Shown one piece after another: positions 47,219-56,607 of a stretch of DNA of 64,000 bases. The position numbers were made by a program, and so were the translations under genes. Where the stretch lies: NCBI RefSeq assembly GCF_009821115.1, contig NZ_VYTY01000005.1, forward strand, positions 124,001-188,000. The letters run 5' to 3'. How positions within the stretch are numbered: position 1 is the stretch's first letter; every line of letters begins with the position of its first letter. Below the pieces are notes generated by a model that saw only the letters and a program-made list of their open reading frames with translations, was not told the DNA's origin and searched no databases. Source of the stretch: Nitrincola alkalisediminis (GTDB taxonomy: Bacteria; Pseudomonadota; Gammaproteobacteria; Pseudomonadales; Balneatricaceae).

Positions 47219-48130
47219 TTATTCAATCGTTTTTACAGGTGTTGATGGTTTTCTCGATGTTGATATTTGTTGGATCAGTAAGGCCGCAATGATTAACACC
47301 AAGCCGACAAGTGTGGCAGGATATATCGCTTCTCCAACTATAAATTTTAATAAAATCAATGATATAAAAGGTGATATGAAAATTAGATTTGAAATTTTCG
47401 CTGTGTTTTCTGCGTATTTCATTGCCATCAACCAAAAAAAGAAGGCAATGCCCATTTCGAAGATGCCAATGTAAATGGCCCCTGCCCAACCCTGCCATGC
47501 CGACATTGAAAACCCAGGACCCATCGCAGTTGCAGCCAAGACAATTGGAAGTGCCAGTAAGAAACTTAAGGCAAGGCTTGCCAGTGAATCCCCCTGATTA
47601 CGTGTGTTGAGAATCCAGTAACTTGCCCAAATCAAGGTGGACAGCAATGCCAGTGAAACGCCGAGCGGACTTTCGAAGTGTAAGCCGAGGAGATCGCCCT
47701 TGGTGGCAATGACTAAGGCACCTAAATAGCCCAAGCCAATGGCAATCCAATCCTGACGTCGAATACGTTGTCCCAAAAAAGGCACGGCCAGCAAGGTTAG
47801 GCTAATTGCCCAAGTGTAGTTGAGCGTTTGTGCTTGTTGCGCCGGCAGTAAGTCGTAAGCCTCAAATAAAATAAGGTAATAGAGTGCGGGGTTAAGCGCC
47901 CCCATTAGTAAGTAAAAATAAGGCCGTTCACGGAAGAGCGTTTTCAACAAGCCGAGCTTACCCTGATAGCCAAGTAATAGGATCAGCAGCACCGCTGAGC
48001 TTAAGGTCGCAACAAGCAGCAATTGAGCGGGCGCAAAATAATTCAGTGAGAGCTTAAACGCAGTGGCGACGGTTGACCAACACGCAACAGCGGCCAGTGC
48101 AAACATGAGTGCGGTTTTTTGATTTTTCAT
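47219..48130 (-). CDS. DMT-superfamily (EamA) transporter
   Basis: A 303-residue inner-membrane protein of ten hydrophobic helices in two EamA repeats. ALAAVACWSTVATAFKLSL is at the start; the second repeat begins with PLGVSLALLSTLIWASYWILN and ends at VGLVLIIAALLIQQ. EamA proteins export amino acids or other metabolites. The substrate is unknown. It stands alone on its strand with its own promoter region (48131-48235) and no clear functional partner nearby. Confidence 0.88.
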   Translation of the reverse strand: MKNQKTALMFALAAVACWSTVATAFKLSLNYFAPAQLLLVATLSSAVLLILLLGYQGKLGLLKTLFRERPYFYLLMGALNPALYYLILFEAYDLLPAQQAQTLNYTWAISLTLLAVPFLGQRIRRQDWIAIGLGYLGALVIATKGDLLGLHFESPLGVSLALLSTLIWASYWILNTRNQGDSLASLALSFLLALPIVLAATAMGPGFSMSAWQGWAGAIYIGIFEMGIAFFFWLMAMKYAENTAKISNLIFISPFISLILLKFIVGEAIYPATLVGLVLIIAALLIQQISTSRKPSTPVKTIE

Positions 48131-48227
48131 CGAATTGAGAGTTCATGGCAAATGATTAAGCTTTATAGAGTACCTTAAGCCTGCGTAATGACGGATGATT
48201 TTTGATTTTTTTTTGTAAAAAATGGAC

Positions 48228-48260
48228 TAAAAGTCGAGCAACTACAATGCAGAGTTGCTC
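48228..48260 (-). terminator. Probable terminator of the flavin monooxygenase gene
   Basis: GAGCAACT (48236-48243) and AGTTGCTC (48253-48260) form a perfect 8-bp stem with a 9-base loop 13 bases after the monooxygenase stop; on the minus strand it continues into GACTTTTAG. Confidence 0.6.
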
Positions 48261-48273
48261 AACAGCTGCGTGT

Positions 48274-50088
48274 TTAATTCAGATGGTAAACAGGCTCCAT
48301 GCCATAAACAGGCGTATCGATTCCTTCCATACGTGCTTTTATCTGCAGTGAAAGGTACTGTGAGTAGTGACGAGATTGATGGAGGTTGCCACCATGGAAC
48401 CACAGCGCTTCTTGGTGCGTGGGTTTCCACATATTGCGCAGTTCACCTTCCCAAGGACCAGGATCTTTCGCGGTGTTGGAGCCCATCCCCCAGCATTTCC
48501 CGACTTTATCGGCCACTTCTTGCGAGATAATCTTTGCCGCCCATCCGTTCATCGAGCCAAAGCCCGTTGCATAGACAATTAAGTCGGCGTCTAGCTCAGT
48601 GCCATCGGTTAGCACCACGGATTTGGGGTTGATGCGTTCGATTGAGACACCCGATTTTAATTTTATATCGCCGTTGGCCACTAAGTCCGATGCCCCTACA
48701 TCAATGTAATAGCCTGAACCACGGCGTAGGTATTTCATAAACAGACCTGAACCATCCTCACCAAAATCGAGCATAAATCCAGCATCGGTTAAGCGCTGGT
48801 AAAACTCTGCATCCTTTTCTGCAACCGCTTCATACGCTGGAATGTGAAACTGCGGCATAATTTCAAAGGGAATGGAGGCAAAGGTGAGGTCTGCTTTGTA
48901 GGTCGTCATCCCATTTTCAACCGCCTCCTCTGAATAAAGCCCCCCTAACACCAGCTCCATTAGCGAATCCGATTTGATGATATGAGTCGAAGAACGTTGA
49001 ATCATGGTGACATCGGCGTCGTTTTCCCAAAGCGCACAGCAGATATCGTGAGCTGAGTTGTTGGCACCAAGAACTATGCATTTTTTCCCTTTGTAAGCCT
49101 CGCCACCGGGATGTTGACTGGAGTGATGTTGCTCCCCTTCAAAACTGTCCATGCCCGGTATGTTGGGGATATTTGGAATGCCCGACATACCTGTTGCTAA
49201 AACCAGTTGTTTGGGGTGAAGCGTCAGTTTTTCACCGTCTCGATCAACTTCGACTGTCCATTCTTGTCTTTCCTCATCGAATTTTGCTTGGGTGCAGCGT
49301 GTGGAGCCCCAGTAATTCAACTCCATGACTTTGGTGTACATTTCCAACCAATCACCGATTTTGTCTTTTGGAGTAAAGACGGGCCAGTTTTCAGGAAAAG
49401 GGATATACGGCATGTGGTCATACCAAATGGGATCGTGCAGCGAGAGAGATTTGTAGCGATTGCGCCAGGTATCGCCGGGCTTCGGCAAGGCATCAATAAT
49501 AATGGTCGGGACATCAAGCTGGCGAAGCCGAGCGCCTAAGCCGATACCACCTTGACCACCCCCTATGATTAGACAGTAAGGTTGCTCGCTATAGCCAAGT
49601 GTTGCCTCTTCATGCTGACGTTTTTCTAACCAGGTTTGGCGACTCTTACTCGCGCCATGTTCTGCACCTTTCGGGCGTAATTTATTGCGTTTTTCTGGGT
49701 AGTCTTTTAACTCAACCATGGTGGTTAAAAATGTCCATGCAAGGCCATTGCGCAATCGTAGATAGCCTCGCCCTTTTGCCACTTTTGTTTCAAAGGAGAT
49801 CCAGGCTTCAACGACTCCATTGGCTTCGGTAGCATCCTCTTCCAGACGCCAATTACTCGGGGTAGCTGTTGCTTGAGTTGCCGCAATCATGTCACGGATG
49901 GCGGCTCGGCCTGAGAGTGTTTTAATATTCCAAGTAAACGCGACTAGGTCTCGCCAATGCCCCTCTTCTTCAAATAATTGAGCGGCTTCGGTCGGTGTGT
50001 TAGAGCTTAGGGCTGTGGATAATTTTTCGATCCACGCGGCAGCCGCAAGTGTAGGTTCATGGGTTGGGGTGAGTGAGGTATGTGTCAT
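48274..50088 (-). CDS. Flavin-dependent monooxygenase with NTF2-like N-terminal domain
   Basis: A 604-residue protein. Residues about 1-150 look like an NTF2/SnoaL-type fold (EEGHWRDLVAFTWNIKTLSGR), followed by a class B flavoprotein monooxygenase: FAD Rossmann motif IIGGGQGGIGLG near 174-185, a motif FEGEQHHSSQHP near 314-325 that resembles the FxGxxxHxxxW/Y fingerprint of Baeyer-Villiger and FMO enzymes, NADPH Rossmann VLGANNSAHD, and YATGF near the end. It likely oxygenates a ketone, amine or sulphide. It faces a sigma-54 activator and has a matching promoter, so it is probably inducible. GGAGAG precedes ATG. Confidence 0.88.
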   Translation of the reverse strand: MTHTSLTPTHEPTLAAAAWIEKLSTALSSNTPTEAAQLFEEEGHWRDLVAFTWNIKTLSGRAAIRDMIAATQATATPSNWRLEEDATEANGVVEAWISFETKVAKGRGYLRLRNGLAWTFLTTMVELKDYPEKRNKLRPKGAEHGASKSRQTWLEKRQHEEATLGYSEQPYCLIIGGGQGGIGLGARLRQLDVPTIIIDALPKPGDTWRNRYKSLSLHDPIWYDHMPYIPFPENWPVFTPKDKIGDWLEMYTKVMELNYWGSTRCTQAKFDEERQEWTVEVDRDGEKLTLHPKQLVLATGMSGIPNIPNIPGMDSFEGEQHHSSQHPGGEAYKGKKCIVLGANNSAHDICCALWENDADVTMIQRSSTHIIKSDSLMELVLGGLYSEEAVENGMTTYKADLTFASIPFEIMPQFHIPAYEAVAEKDAEFYQRLTDAGFMLDFGEDGSGLFMKYLRRGSGYYIDVGASDLVANGDIKLKSGVSIERINPKSVVLTDGTELDADLIVYATGFGSMNGWAAKIISQEVADKVGKCWGMGSNTAKDPGPWEGELRNMWKPTHQEALWFHGGNLHQSRHYSQYLSLQIKARMEGIDTPVYGMEPVYHLN

Positions 50089-50186
50089 AAATCTCTCCAG
50101 TGCAGACTATTGTTTTTGTAACTGCGTTAACACCAACGTTTGCGCTTAGATCAGGTGTTCCTGAGCAATGTTGATAAGAGAGATAG

Positions 50187-50203
50187 AGCAGCAAGCGTGC
50201 CAG
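50187..50203 (-). promoter_or_regulatory. Sigma-54 promoter of the monooxygenase gene
   Basis: On the minus strand TGGCAC (50202-50197), five bases GCTTG, then CTGCT (50191-50187): the -24/-12 arrangement TGGCAC-N5-TTGCW with one mismatch. The predicted start point is near 50176, about 90 bp before the monooxygenase ATG. Confidence 0.75.
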
Positions 50204-50314
50204 AGTCTATGTACGGTGTGGAATTTAATTGTATCTATATGATTTATATTGAAATAAAAACTACATTCGAAGCTTGGTCTGTATGTGAGTCCAGGCATTC
50301 GTCCTTCCCTAGCT

Positions 50315-50379
50315 TTACACCTGTAACGGACTGTCGTTGCATCTGTAACGCGAATCTGTCCGAAGTTTTACAGGTGTAA
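50315..50379. promoter_or_regulatory. Three phased upstream activator sites
   Basis: TTACA-CC-TGTAA (50315-50326), TTGCA-TC-TGTAA (50337-50348, one mismatch) and TTACA-GG-TGTAA (50368-50379) are near-identical inverted repeats, each followed by CG. Centres are 22 and 31 bp apart, close to two and three helical turns, and 120-175 bp upstream of the sigma-54 promoter, a normal enhancer distance. They are probably bound by the activator encoded next to them. Confidence 0.7.
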
Positions 50380-50482
50380 CGCGGTCAAATTAAGGCGCTA
50401 AAGAAGTATAGAAAGCCTAGGTGTACGGGAGTAAACTCGAAAAGGCCCTGAAATAAAAATAACAGTCGTGAATGAGGGACAT

Positions 50483-52462
50483 ATGAGTATCTCAAGTCAG
50501 CGTCGTCATATTGACACGATACTTAGCTATGGTGGTTATCAATCGGTATCTAAAAGCTATTCACCCACCCACGAGATGATTGGACGCTCGTGGAAACGAT
50601 GTTTGAGCGATTATGGCTTAGATCCTTCCCAACCGAGACCTGCCCGGATCGTCACGCACCAAACCCTGCGTGAGCATCAGGACTCTGTCGATGAGTTTTT
50701 GAATGTGGCACGCGCCGGTGTTGAACAATTGTATGCTCAGGTTGCAAGCCTTGGGTATGTGTTGCTGTTGAGTGACTATCGAGGGATTACCGTTCAGTTT
50801 TTAGGTGATCGACGCGATGAGCGTTTACATAAGGCAGGATTGTATTTGGGTGCAGATTGGAGTGAGCAATATGCTGGCACGTCTGCGGTGGGCACCTGTA
50901 TCCAAGAGCAAAAAGCACTGACTTGTCATCGGGTTGATCATTTCGACAGCTCCCATATTCGTTTAACCTGCACCGCCGCCCCGATCAAAGACCCATCGGG
51001 ACAACTTTTAGCCGTTCTGGATATTTCGGCCTTAAACTCTTCACGTACGCCGGAAAGCCAAAATTTCGCATTGCATCTGACTCAGCTCTACGCACGCTTG
51101 ATAGAAGACGTCTATTTTTTAAGACGTTATCGCCATCATTTAGTGTTCAAATGCGATCAATCGCGAGAGTTAGTGCAAGTGAGTGGGCAGTTGTTGTTTG
51201 CTCTGGATGAAGAAGGTCATGTTTTAGCGGCGAACACCATCGCTCGAGACTTGCTGGCTCAGTTGCAGAAACTGGATCAGCCGACACTTTTTTTACCGGA
51301 GCTGCTTGAGTGCCAATGGCAAGATATTTTAGCCATTAACCAGTGCAATGACGGGACGCGTGCGTTTCGAGTGCTGGGTACACAGCAAACGCTGTTTGGC
51401 ACCCTTATTGAACCTAAATCACGAATGTCCAGTCGACTTAATCCTTTATCAAGTCGTATTCAGCAAGAAGAGTCGGTACCTGAGTTGGACTGCTTGTGTG
51501 CGGATGACCCCGCGATGCGTCAAACCCTGAGTCTTGCCAAGCGCTTACGCAACAAAGAGGTAAGCGTACTTATTCTGGGCGAGACTGGCACAGGTAAAGA
51601 GGTGCTGGCGCAGGCCATTCATGCCTCGAGTCTTCGAGCAAAACATCCTTTTATGGCCGTTAATTGTGCGGCGATTCCTGAATCACTGATTGAAAGTGAG
51701 TTGTTTGGTTATGCGCCGGGCACGTTTACAGGCGGGCGTGCAAAAGGTGCGAAAGGGCTGATTCAGCAGGCCAATGGTGGCACGCTCTTTTTAGATGAAA
51801 TTGGTGACATGCCTTTACCCTTGCAAACGCGCTTACTCCGCGTGTTAGCCGAAGGACACGTCATGCCTTTAGGGGCGCTAGAGCCCGTTGATGTTGATAT
51901 TCGAGTATTGGCGGCGACTCACTGCAATCTTCAAAAACTGATAGCTGAAGGTCGTTTTCGTGAAGATTTATACTATCGACTCAACGGTGCGACACTGACA
52001 TTGCCCTCGTTGAAAGCTCGCGCAGATAAGCAGTATCTTATTCAAACCTTGATGAAGCAGATTAACCCGACTGTGCGATTGCGTGCGGATGCTGTGAGTG
52101 CATTACTGGCTTATGCATGGCCCGGGAACATAAGACAACTGGTGAATGCCTTGACCTTTGCCGAAGCCATTTGTGAGGGCGATGAAATTACCGTTCACCA
52201 TTTACCCAAAGACATTACCATGCATCCGCCAGAGTGGCCTGCATTCATGGGCACGAACCACACGACTTCAGATTGTTTAAGTGAAACCATCGACAGTCAT
52301 ACGCAACACTATGCGAAAAACTCAGAGCAAGAACGGCTGTTGAGCCTATTACGTCACCAGCGCTGGAATATATCGGCGGTGGCCAACCAACTGGGGGTGT
52401 CACGCCCAACGGTTTATCGGCGTATTAAAAAACTGAACATACCGATGCCTAAAGATGCGTAA
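50483..52462 (+). CDS. Sigma-54-dependent activator, AcoR-like
   Basis: A 659-residue enhancer-binding protein. The N-terminal sensory part (about 1-320) includes a GAF-like domain (LGADWSEQYAGTSAVGTCI, HFDSSHIRLTCTAAPIKDPSG in outline); the AAA+ domain has Walker A GETGTGKE near 366, the sigma-54 contact loop as GTFTGG in place of the usual GAFTGA near 411, Walker B GGTLFLDEIGDMPL and RFREDLYYRLNG; the C-terminal Fis-type HTH is RWNISAVANQLGVSRPTVYRRIKKL (outlined: GVSRPTVYRRIKK). ATG 50483 with GAGGGA upstream is preferred over GTG 50468. It faces the flavin monooxygenase and probably induces it. Confidence 0.9.
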   Translation: MSISSQRRHIDTILSYGGYQSVSKSYSPTHEMIGRSWKRCLSDYGLDPSQPRPARIVTHQTLREHQDSVDEFLNVARAGVEQLYAQVASLGYVLLLSDYRGITVQFLGDRRDERLHKAGLYLGADWSEQYAGTSAVGTCIQEQKALTCHRVDHFDSSHIRLTCTAAPIKDPSGQLLAVLDISALNSSRTPESQNFALHLTQLYARLIEDVYFLRRYRHHLVFKCDQSRELVQVSGQLLFALDEEGHVLAANTIARDLLAQLQKLDQPTLFLPELLECQWQDILAINQCNDGTRAFRVLGTQQTLFGTLIEPKSRMSSRLNPLSSRIQQEESVPELDCLCADDPAMRQTLSLAKRLRNKEVSVLILGETGTGKEVLAQAIHASSLRAKHPFMAVNCAAIPESLIESELFGYAPGTFTGGRAKGAKGLIQQANGGTLFLDEIGDMPLPLQTRLLRVLAEGHVMPLGALEPVDVDIRVLAATHCNLQKLIAEGRFREDLYYRLNGATLTLPSLKARADKQYLIQTLMKQINPTVRLRADAVSALLAYAWPGNIRQLVNALTFAEAICEGDEITVHHLPKDITMHPPEWPAFMGTNHTTSDCLSETIDSHTQHYAKNSEQERLLSLLRHQRWNISAVANQLGVSRPTVYRRIKKLNIPMPKDA

Positions 52463-52474
52463 CAGTTAAAACAA

Positions 52475-54415
52475 CTAGACGAGTAAAGGAGGCAGAGGGC
52501 AGTCTAAACACTCGGCGATGGCCCTTAATAGCTCCGCCTCTGCGGTGGTTATCACATCATCATGACTGGCGCAGATCACTAAGGCACGAAGGATGGCGGG
52601 TTTATCCAACGGACGTAAATGTGAAAGTTTTTCTAAGTCCAGCTCAAGCTGTTTTAATTTTGGCCGTGCGTCAGGTTGATAACGCATGGGAAAATTAAGG
52701 CTTTGCATCGCTTGATGGAACGCGGCTTCAGCATCCTCATCATTTTTATGGCCAACTTTAGCGATCAAACAGACGAGTCGACTGATTTCAGCACGTGTTT
52801 CTGTTGGTAAATAGCGCTTTGCCGAGCGTGGTACACCTCGAATGTGGCGAGTCACGATGGTTTTGATTGACCATTCGAACAGCGAGGTACGTTTATCTGC
52901 GGCAATTAAGAGTTCCAAGCAGGTTTTAAAGGTTTCATATTGCGCATCCGAGAGCTGTTTTAGTGCGGGTAGGCTGATTTCTACGAGGGGTAATCTGAAC
53001 TCTGCCGCCAAAGACAGCAATTTGGGTAAATACGCGTTTAAGGCTTTGAAGGTATCGGGATGCGCCGCTTTTTGTAACTGATCGAGTTGTTGCTCTTGTA
53101 TCCCTTTGTCTTGGCTCATCAATAAACCATAGATAAGCGCTCTTGCTGAGAAAGGCTCATGAGCCGCGTTTAACAGTTCTGGATCTAAGGTGTCCAGTAT
53201 CCGTCTAGCATACGCAAGGTGTTCCGGTGTTGGGTCTGCCATCCCTGCCATGGCTTGATTCAGTGCGATTTGAGCACTGAAATTTTGGGGCTGGGGTGTG
53301 GAGACAAAACCAGCGGTGGTTAAGGTGGATAAGGGCCGAGTATCGTCAGTAGTGATGTGAGTGGGTGTCGTAAATGACCCAGTCCATCGTGGCTCAACAC
53401 GCTTGATGCGATCTTCTAAAGGAGGATGTGTCGAGAACCAGTCACTAAAGCCATTGCTGAGATGTTGGCTAAAAAACATATGGCTGAATTCTTCTGCGCG
53501 CGGATTATTAAAACTTGATCCGGCAACATGGCCCCCTATTTTCTTTAAAGCGCCGGAAATCCCCAGAGGGTTACGGGTGTATTGAACCGCCGAGGCATCG
53601 GCAAGAAATTCACGCTGGCGACTAACGGCAGCTTTGATTAAATTCCCAAAAAATGAACCTGCAAAACCCACGATCATCAACCCCAGTCCCAACACCATCA
53701 AGAAAGCGACACTGTTATTCTTATTGGAAGTGCGTGCGATGGGACGATATCGTAGAGAACGCACAATAAATCGGCCAATCATACCGATCAGTAAAATGCC
53801 ATATAGCATTGAAATTAAACGGATGTTAAGACGCATGTCGCCGTGAAGGATATGGCTAAACTCGTGGGCGACGACGCCTTGTAATTCATCCCGTGTCAGG
53901 AGTTGTATAGAGCCACGGGTAATGCCAATCACTGCATCTTGGGGACGGTACCCTGCCGCAAACGCATTAATTGCATCGTCTTCGATTAGGTACACAGGCG
54001 GCACAGGAATACCCGATGCCAACGCCATTTCCTCTACGATATTGAGAATGCGTTGTTCTTCGCTATTGAGCGTTGCTGTATTGAGTAAACGCCCTCCCAT
54101 TGCTTCGGCAATGGCTTGCCCACCTTTTGTTAATTGCGCACGCCGGAACAGGCTGCCTAAAGCAATAACGCCGATCACGGCAATGGTTAGGGTGATCAGT
54201 AATTGAAGGTTTTCTGGTGATAAAAGACTCGGCAATGAGGAAGGCGTGTTGGAAGCTTGGGATAAGGCTTCCCCTGTTCCGCCTTCTGCAAAGAACATCA
54301 GCAATCCGATGACCAGTGTTAAACTGATAATCAGACTGCCGACGCCAAGCGCAAATAAAAAGACCAGTTGCAGTGTTTTACGTTTGGCACGTTCCTGGTG
54401 CTCAAAGAAGTTCAT
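52475..54415 (-). CDS. M48-family membrane metallopeptidase (HtpX-like)
   Basis: A 646-residue protein with two N-terminal hydrophobic helices, the zinc protease motif VVAHEFSHILHGD (HExxH near residue 184), two more helices, and a glutamate ligand region around NRQREFLADASAVQ-type SRQREFLADASAVQYTRNP. HtpX proteases degrade damaged membrane proteins, but at ~290 residues they are half this size; the C-terminal ~300 residues here are helical and lack a recognised domain. It lies downstream of lemA on the same strand (29 bp), an M48-LemA pairing seen in many bacteria. Confidence 0.88.
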   Translation of the reverse strand: MNFFEHQERAKRKTLQLVFLFALGVGSLIISLTLVIGLLMFFAEGGTGEALSQASNTPSSLPSLLSPENLQLLITLTIAVIGVIALGSLFRRAQLTKGGQAIAEAMGGRLLNTATLNSEEQRILNIVEEMALASGIPVPPVYLIEDDAINAFAAGYRPQDAVIGITRGSIQLLTRDELQGVVAHEFSHILHGDMRLNIRLISMLYGILLIGMIGRFIVRSLRYRPIARTSNKNNSVAFLMVLGLGLMIVGFAGSFFGNLIKAAVSRQREFLADASAVQYTRNPLGISGALKKIGGHVAGSSFNNPRAEEFSHMFFSQHLSNGFSDWFSTHPPLEDRIKRVEPRWTGSFTTPTHITTDDTRPLSTLTTAGFVSTPQPQNFSAQIALNQAMAGMADPTPEHLAYARRILDTLDPELLNAAHEPFSARALIYGLLMSQDKGIQEQQLDQLQKAAHPDTFKALNAYLPKLLSLAAEFRLPLVEISLPALKQLSDAQYETFKTCLELLIAADKRTSLFEWSIKTIVTRHIRGVPRSAKRYLPTETRAEISRLVCLIAKVGHKNDEDAEAAFHQAMQSLNFPMRYQPDARPKLKQLELDLEKLSHLRPLDKPAILRALVICASHDDVITTAEAELLRAIAECLDCPLPPLLV

Positions 54416-54444
54416 AACACACCCTCACCCTGCGTATTTGGCTT

Positions 54445-55041
54445 TTAAAAAGAGACTTTAGGAGCGGCTTGGATGGCAACACTGTCTTCGAAAACGAGTA
54501 AGGATGCATCTGCCGCATGGCCAAACGTGGCTGCCAATAAGGTCTGTGGAAAACTTTGCTTATAGGTGTTGTAGGCCATGACGGCATCGTTGAAGGCTTG
54601 GCGCGAGAAAGACACTTTATTTTCAGTGCTTATCAGCTCTTCAGACAATTGGCGCATGTTTTCAGATGCTTTTAAATCAGGATAAGCTTCCATTGTGATG
54701 TTTAAGCTGCCAAGGGCACTTTTTAATGCGCCTTCTGAGCTCATAAGCTGAGTAAGTGCGGCGGCACTCCCTGGATTGGCAGCGGCGGCTTGTAAGCTGG
54801 CTAAGGCTGTATTTCGGGCAGAAATAACGGCTTCAAGCGTTTCGCGTTCATGCTTCATATACCCCTTTGCTGTCTCGACTAAGTTGGGGATCAGATCGTA
54901 ACGACGTTTTAACTGGACTTCTATTTGCGCAAACGCATTTTCGAAACGGTTTTTCAGGGCAACTAAGCGGTTGAAGATGCCGATGGTGTAGAACACAAGC
55001 AGTGCGATAACGGCAATAATAATGATTGATGAAATATCCAT
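54445..55041 (-). CDS. lemA: LemA family protein
   Basis: A 198-residue membrane-anchored helical protein. One N-terminal transmembrane helix (SIIIIAVIALLVFYTIGIFN) is followed by the LemA core FENAFAQIEVQLKRRYDLIPNLVETAKGYMKHE (outlined: VQLKRRYDLIPNLVE), and VSFSRQAFNDAVMAYNTY near the end. Function is poorly known. ATG 55041 is preferred to 55071, since AAGGG lies upstream. It is the first gene of the pair with the M48 peptidase. Confidence 0.92.
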   Translation of the reverse strand: MDISSIIIIAVIALLVFYTIGIFNRLVALKNRFENAFAQIEVQLKRRYDLIPNLVETAKGYMKHERETLEAVISARNTALASLQAAAANPGSAAALTQLMSSEGALKSALGSLNITMEAYPDLKASENMRQLSEELISTENKVSFSRQAFNDAVMAYNTYKQSFPQTLLAATFGHAADASLLVFEDSVAIQAAPKVSF

Positions 55042-55237
55042 ATTCAAAACCCTTTGATAAGTTGATTGCACTAAGTCTAGCGTGAATTATGTTTGATGCC
55101 TGCCTGATTGTAAAAGTTTAAAGAGTTCAGATGAAGTGCTAATTGTACTCTTAGCGGTTGAAAGAGTATAAGAGCATGTGAACGTGAAGATTAAGGTTTA
55201 GAGTGAATAGACATCCTGACTCAAAGAGGATCTGAAT

Positions 55238-56272
55238 GTGAAGGTAACTGAGCTATTTGGTATCAAACACCCGATTCTACAAGCGCCGATGGCCGGCGTT
55301 CAAGGCAGTGAACTGGCCATCGCCGTGGCACAAGCGGGTGGATTAGGAGGGTTGCCCTGTGCGATGTTATCGCCTGAGTTGATTCAACAGGAGCTTCACA
55401 GGATTCGGATGGCAACAACGTCACCTATTAATGTGAATTTTTTCTGTCATCAAGCCCCTATCCCCGATGCAGAACACGAAGCGCGTTGGCGTTTAGCGTT
55501 GCGTCCCTATTACGTTGAGTTAGGGTTAGACCCTGATGCCATTCCTGAGGTGCTAGGGCGTCGGCCTTTTGATGCTCAAGCCTGTGATGTCTTAAGTGAG
55601 TTTGAACCAGAAGTGGTGAGCTTTCATTTTGGTCTGCCAAATGAGCAATTGCTTAACCGTATCCGAGGCTGGGGAGGAAAAATTATATCCTCCGCGACAA
55701 CCTTAGAGGAGGCAATTTGGTTACAAGCCAGAGGGGTTGATGCCATCATCGCACAGGGGTTAGAAGCGGGTGGGCATCGCGCGATGTTTCTAACCGATGA
55801 TGTGACAGAGCAAAAAGGCCTATTTGCGTTGCTTCCACAACTGCTTGAGCATACATCGACTCCCATTATTGCGGCAGGTGGAATTGCAAGTCCCAAAGCG
55901 GTTCGTGCGGCTTTGACCTTGGGTGCAGCCGGTGTTCAAATTGGGACAGCCTATTTGCTCTGTCCTGAGGCCAAAACGACATCGGTGCATCGGAAAGCTT
56001 TAAAAAGCTCAGCGGCTGATCATACGGCTCTGACACGTCTATTTTCAGGACGACCTGCACGTGGCATCGTGAATCGAATCATGCGTGAACTGGGTCCTTT
56101 ATCGTCATTGCCCCCTGCCTTTCCTTTGGCGAGCACGGCGATAGCACCTCTTCGTGCCGCATCTGAAGCGCTTAACAATGCTGACTTTAGTCCACTTTGG
56201 GCGGGGCAAAATGTGAAGGGTTGCCAAGAAATTGCTGCGGGTGAACTGACTCACTGGTTAGCGGGCGATTGA
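55238..56272 (+). CDS. Nitronate monooxygenase family FMN enzyme
   Basis: A 344-residue TIM-barrel flavoenzyme of the 2-nitropropane dioxygenase/nitronate monooxygenase family: FGIKHPILQAPMAGVQ at the N-terminus, GGLGGLPCAMLSPE, VDAIIAQGLEAGGHRA near residue 168 and the FMN phosphate loop PIIAAGGIASPKAVRAAL and GAAGVQIGTAYLL. It oxidises alkyl nitronates such as propionate-3-nitronate and may protect from nitro toxins. The start is GTG 55238, with AGAGGA upstream; the ATG at 55236 is out of frame. Single-gene unit followed by a small GNAT gene. Confidence 0.9.
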   Translation: MKVTELFGIKHPILQAPMAGVQGSELAIAVAQAGGLGGLPCAMLSPELIQQELHRIRMATTSPINVNFFCHQAPIPDAEHEARWRLALRPYYVELGLDPDAIPEVLGRRPFDAQACDVLSEFEPEVVSFHFGLPNEQLLNRIRGWGGKIISSATTLEEAIWLQARGVDAIIAQGLEAGGHRAMFLTDDVTEQKGLFALLPQLLEHTSTPIIAAGGIASPKAVRAALTLGAAGVQIGTAYLLCPEAKTTSVHRKALKSSAADHTALTRLFSGRPARGIVNRIMRELGPLSSLPPAFPLASTAIAPLRAASEALNNADFSPLWAGQNVKGCQEIAAGELTHWLAGD

Positions 56273-56350
56273 CAGCCGATGGGGGTAAGTTGGGTTATCC
56301 GAATAGCCTAGAGACTCAACCTTTCCCTGTTTTTAATTGAGGTGATTAAA

Positions 56351-56599
56351 ATGGTCAAACATCAACCTGAAAAAAATCGGTTTGTCTGGGTTGAAGACAA
56401 CCTAGAGTCCGTCTTGGAATATGACGTCACTGGGACATCGGTTGATTTCACACGTACTTATGTACCCAATGAGCTGCGAGGACGAAAAATTGCAGAAACA
56501 CTGGTCTATGCAGGTTTAGAATGGGCACGATCAAATGAGTATCAACTCTCTGCGAGCTGTTGGTATGTGGATAGGTTTATTAAAAGGACTGCTAAATAG
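56351..56599 (+). CDS. Small GNAT-family N-acetyltransferase (YjdJ-like)
   Basis: An 82-residue protein like the minimal GNAT domain of the GCN5-related YjdJ group: TGTSVDFTRTYVPNELRGRKIAETLVYAGLEWAR (outlined: YVPNELRGRKIAETLV, the acetyl-CoA loop) and a terminal CWYVDRFIKR-like end. Substrate unknown. I use ATG 56351, since GAGGTG precedes it by 6 bases; GTG 56342 is the alternative. It is 8 bp upstream of the MOSC gene. Confidence 0.85.
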   Translation: MVKHQPEKNRFVWVEDNLESVLEYDVTGTSVDFTRTYVPNELRGRKIAETLVYAGLEWARSNEYQLSASCWYVDRFIKRTAK

Positions 56600-56607
56600 G
56601 GGGCACT

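Noticed and set aside
48255-48582. Open frames opposite the end of the flavin monooxygenase gene
   Set aside because: Three overlapping frames on the complementary strand, without ribosome binding sites or family resemblance; they are shadows of the conserved coding sequence.
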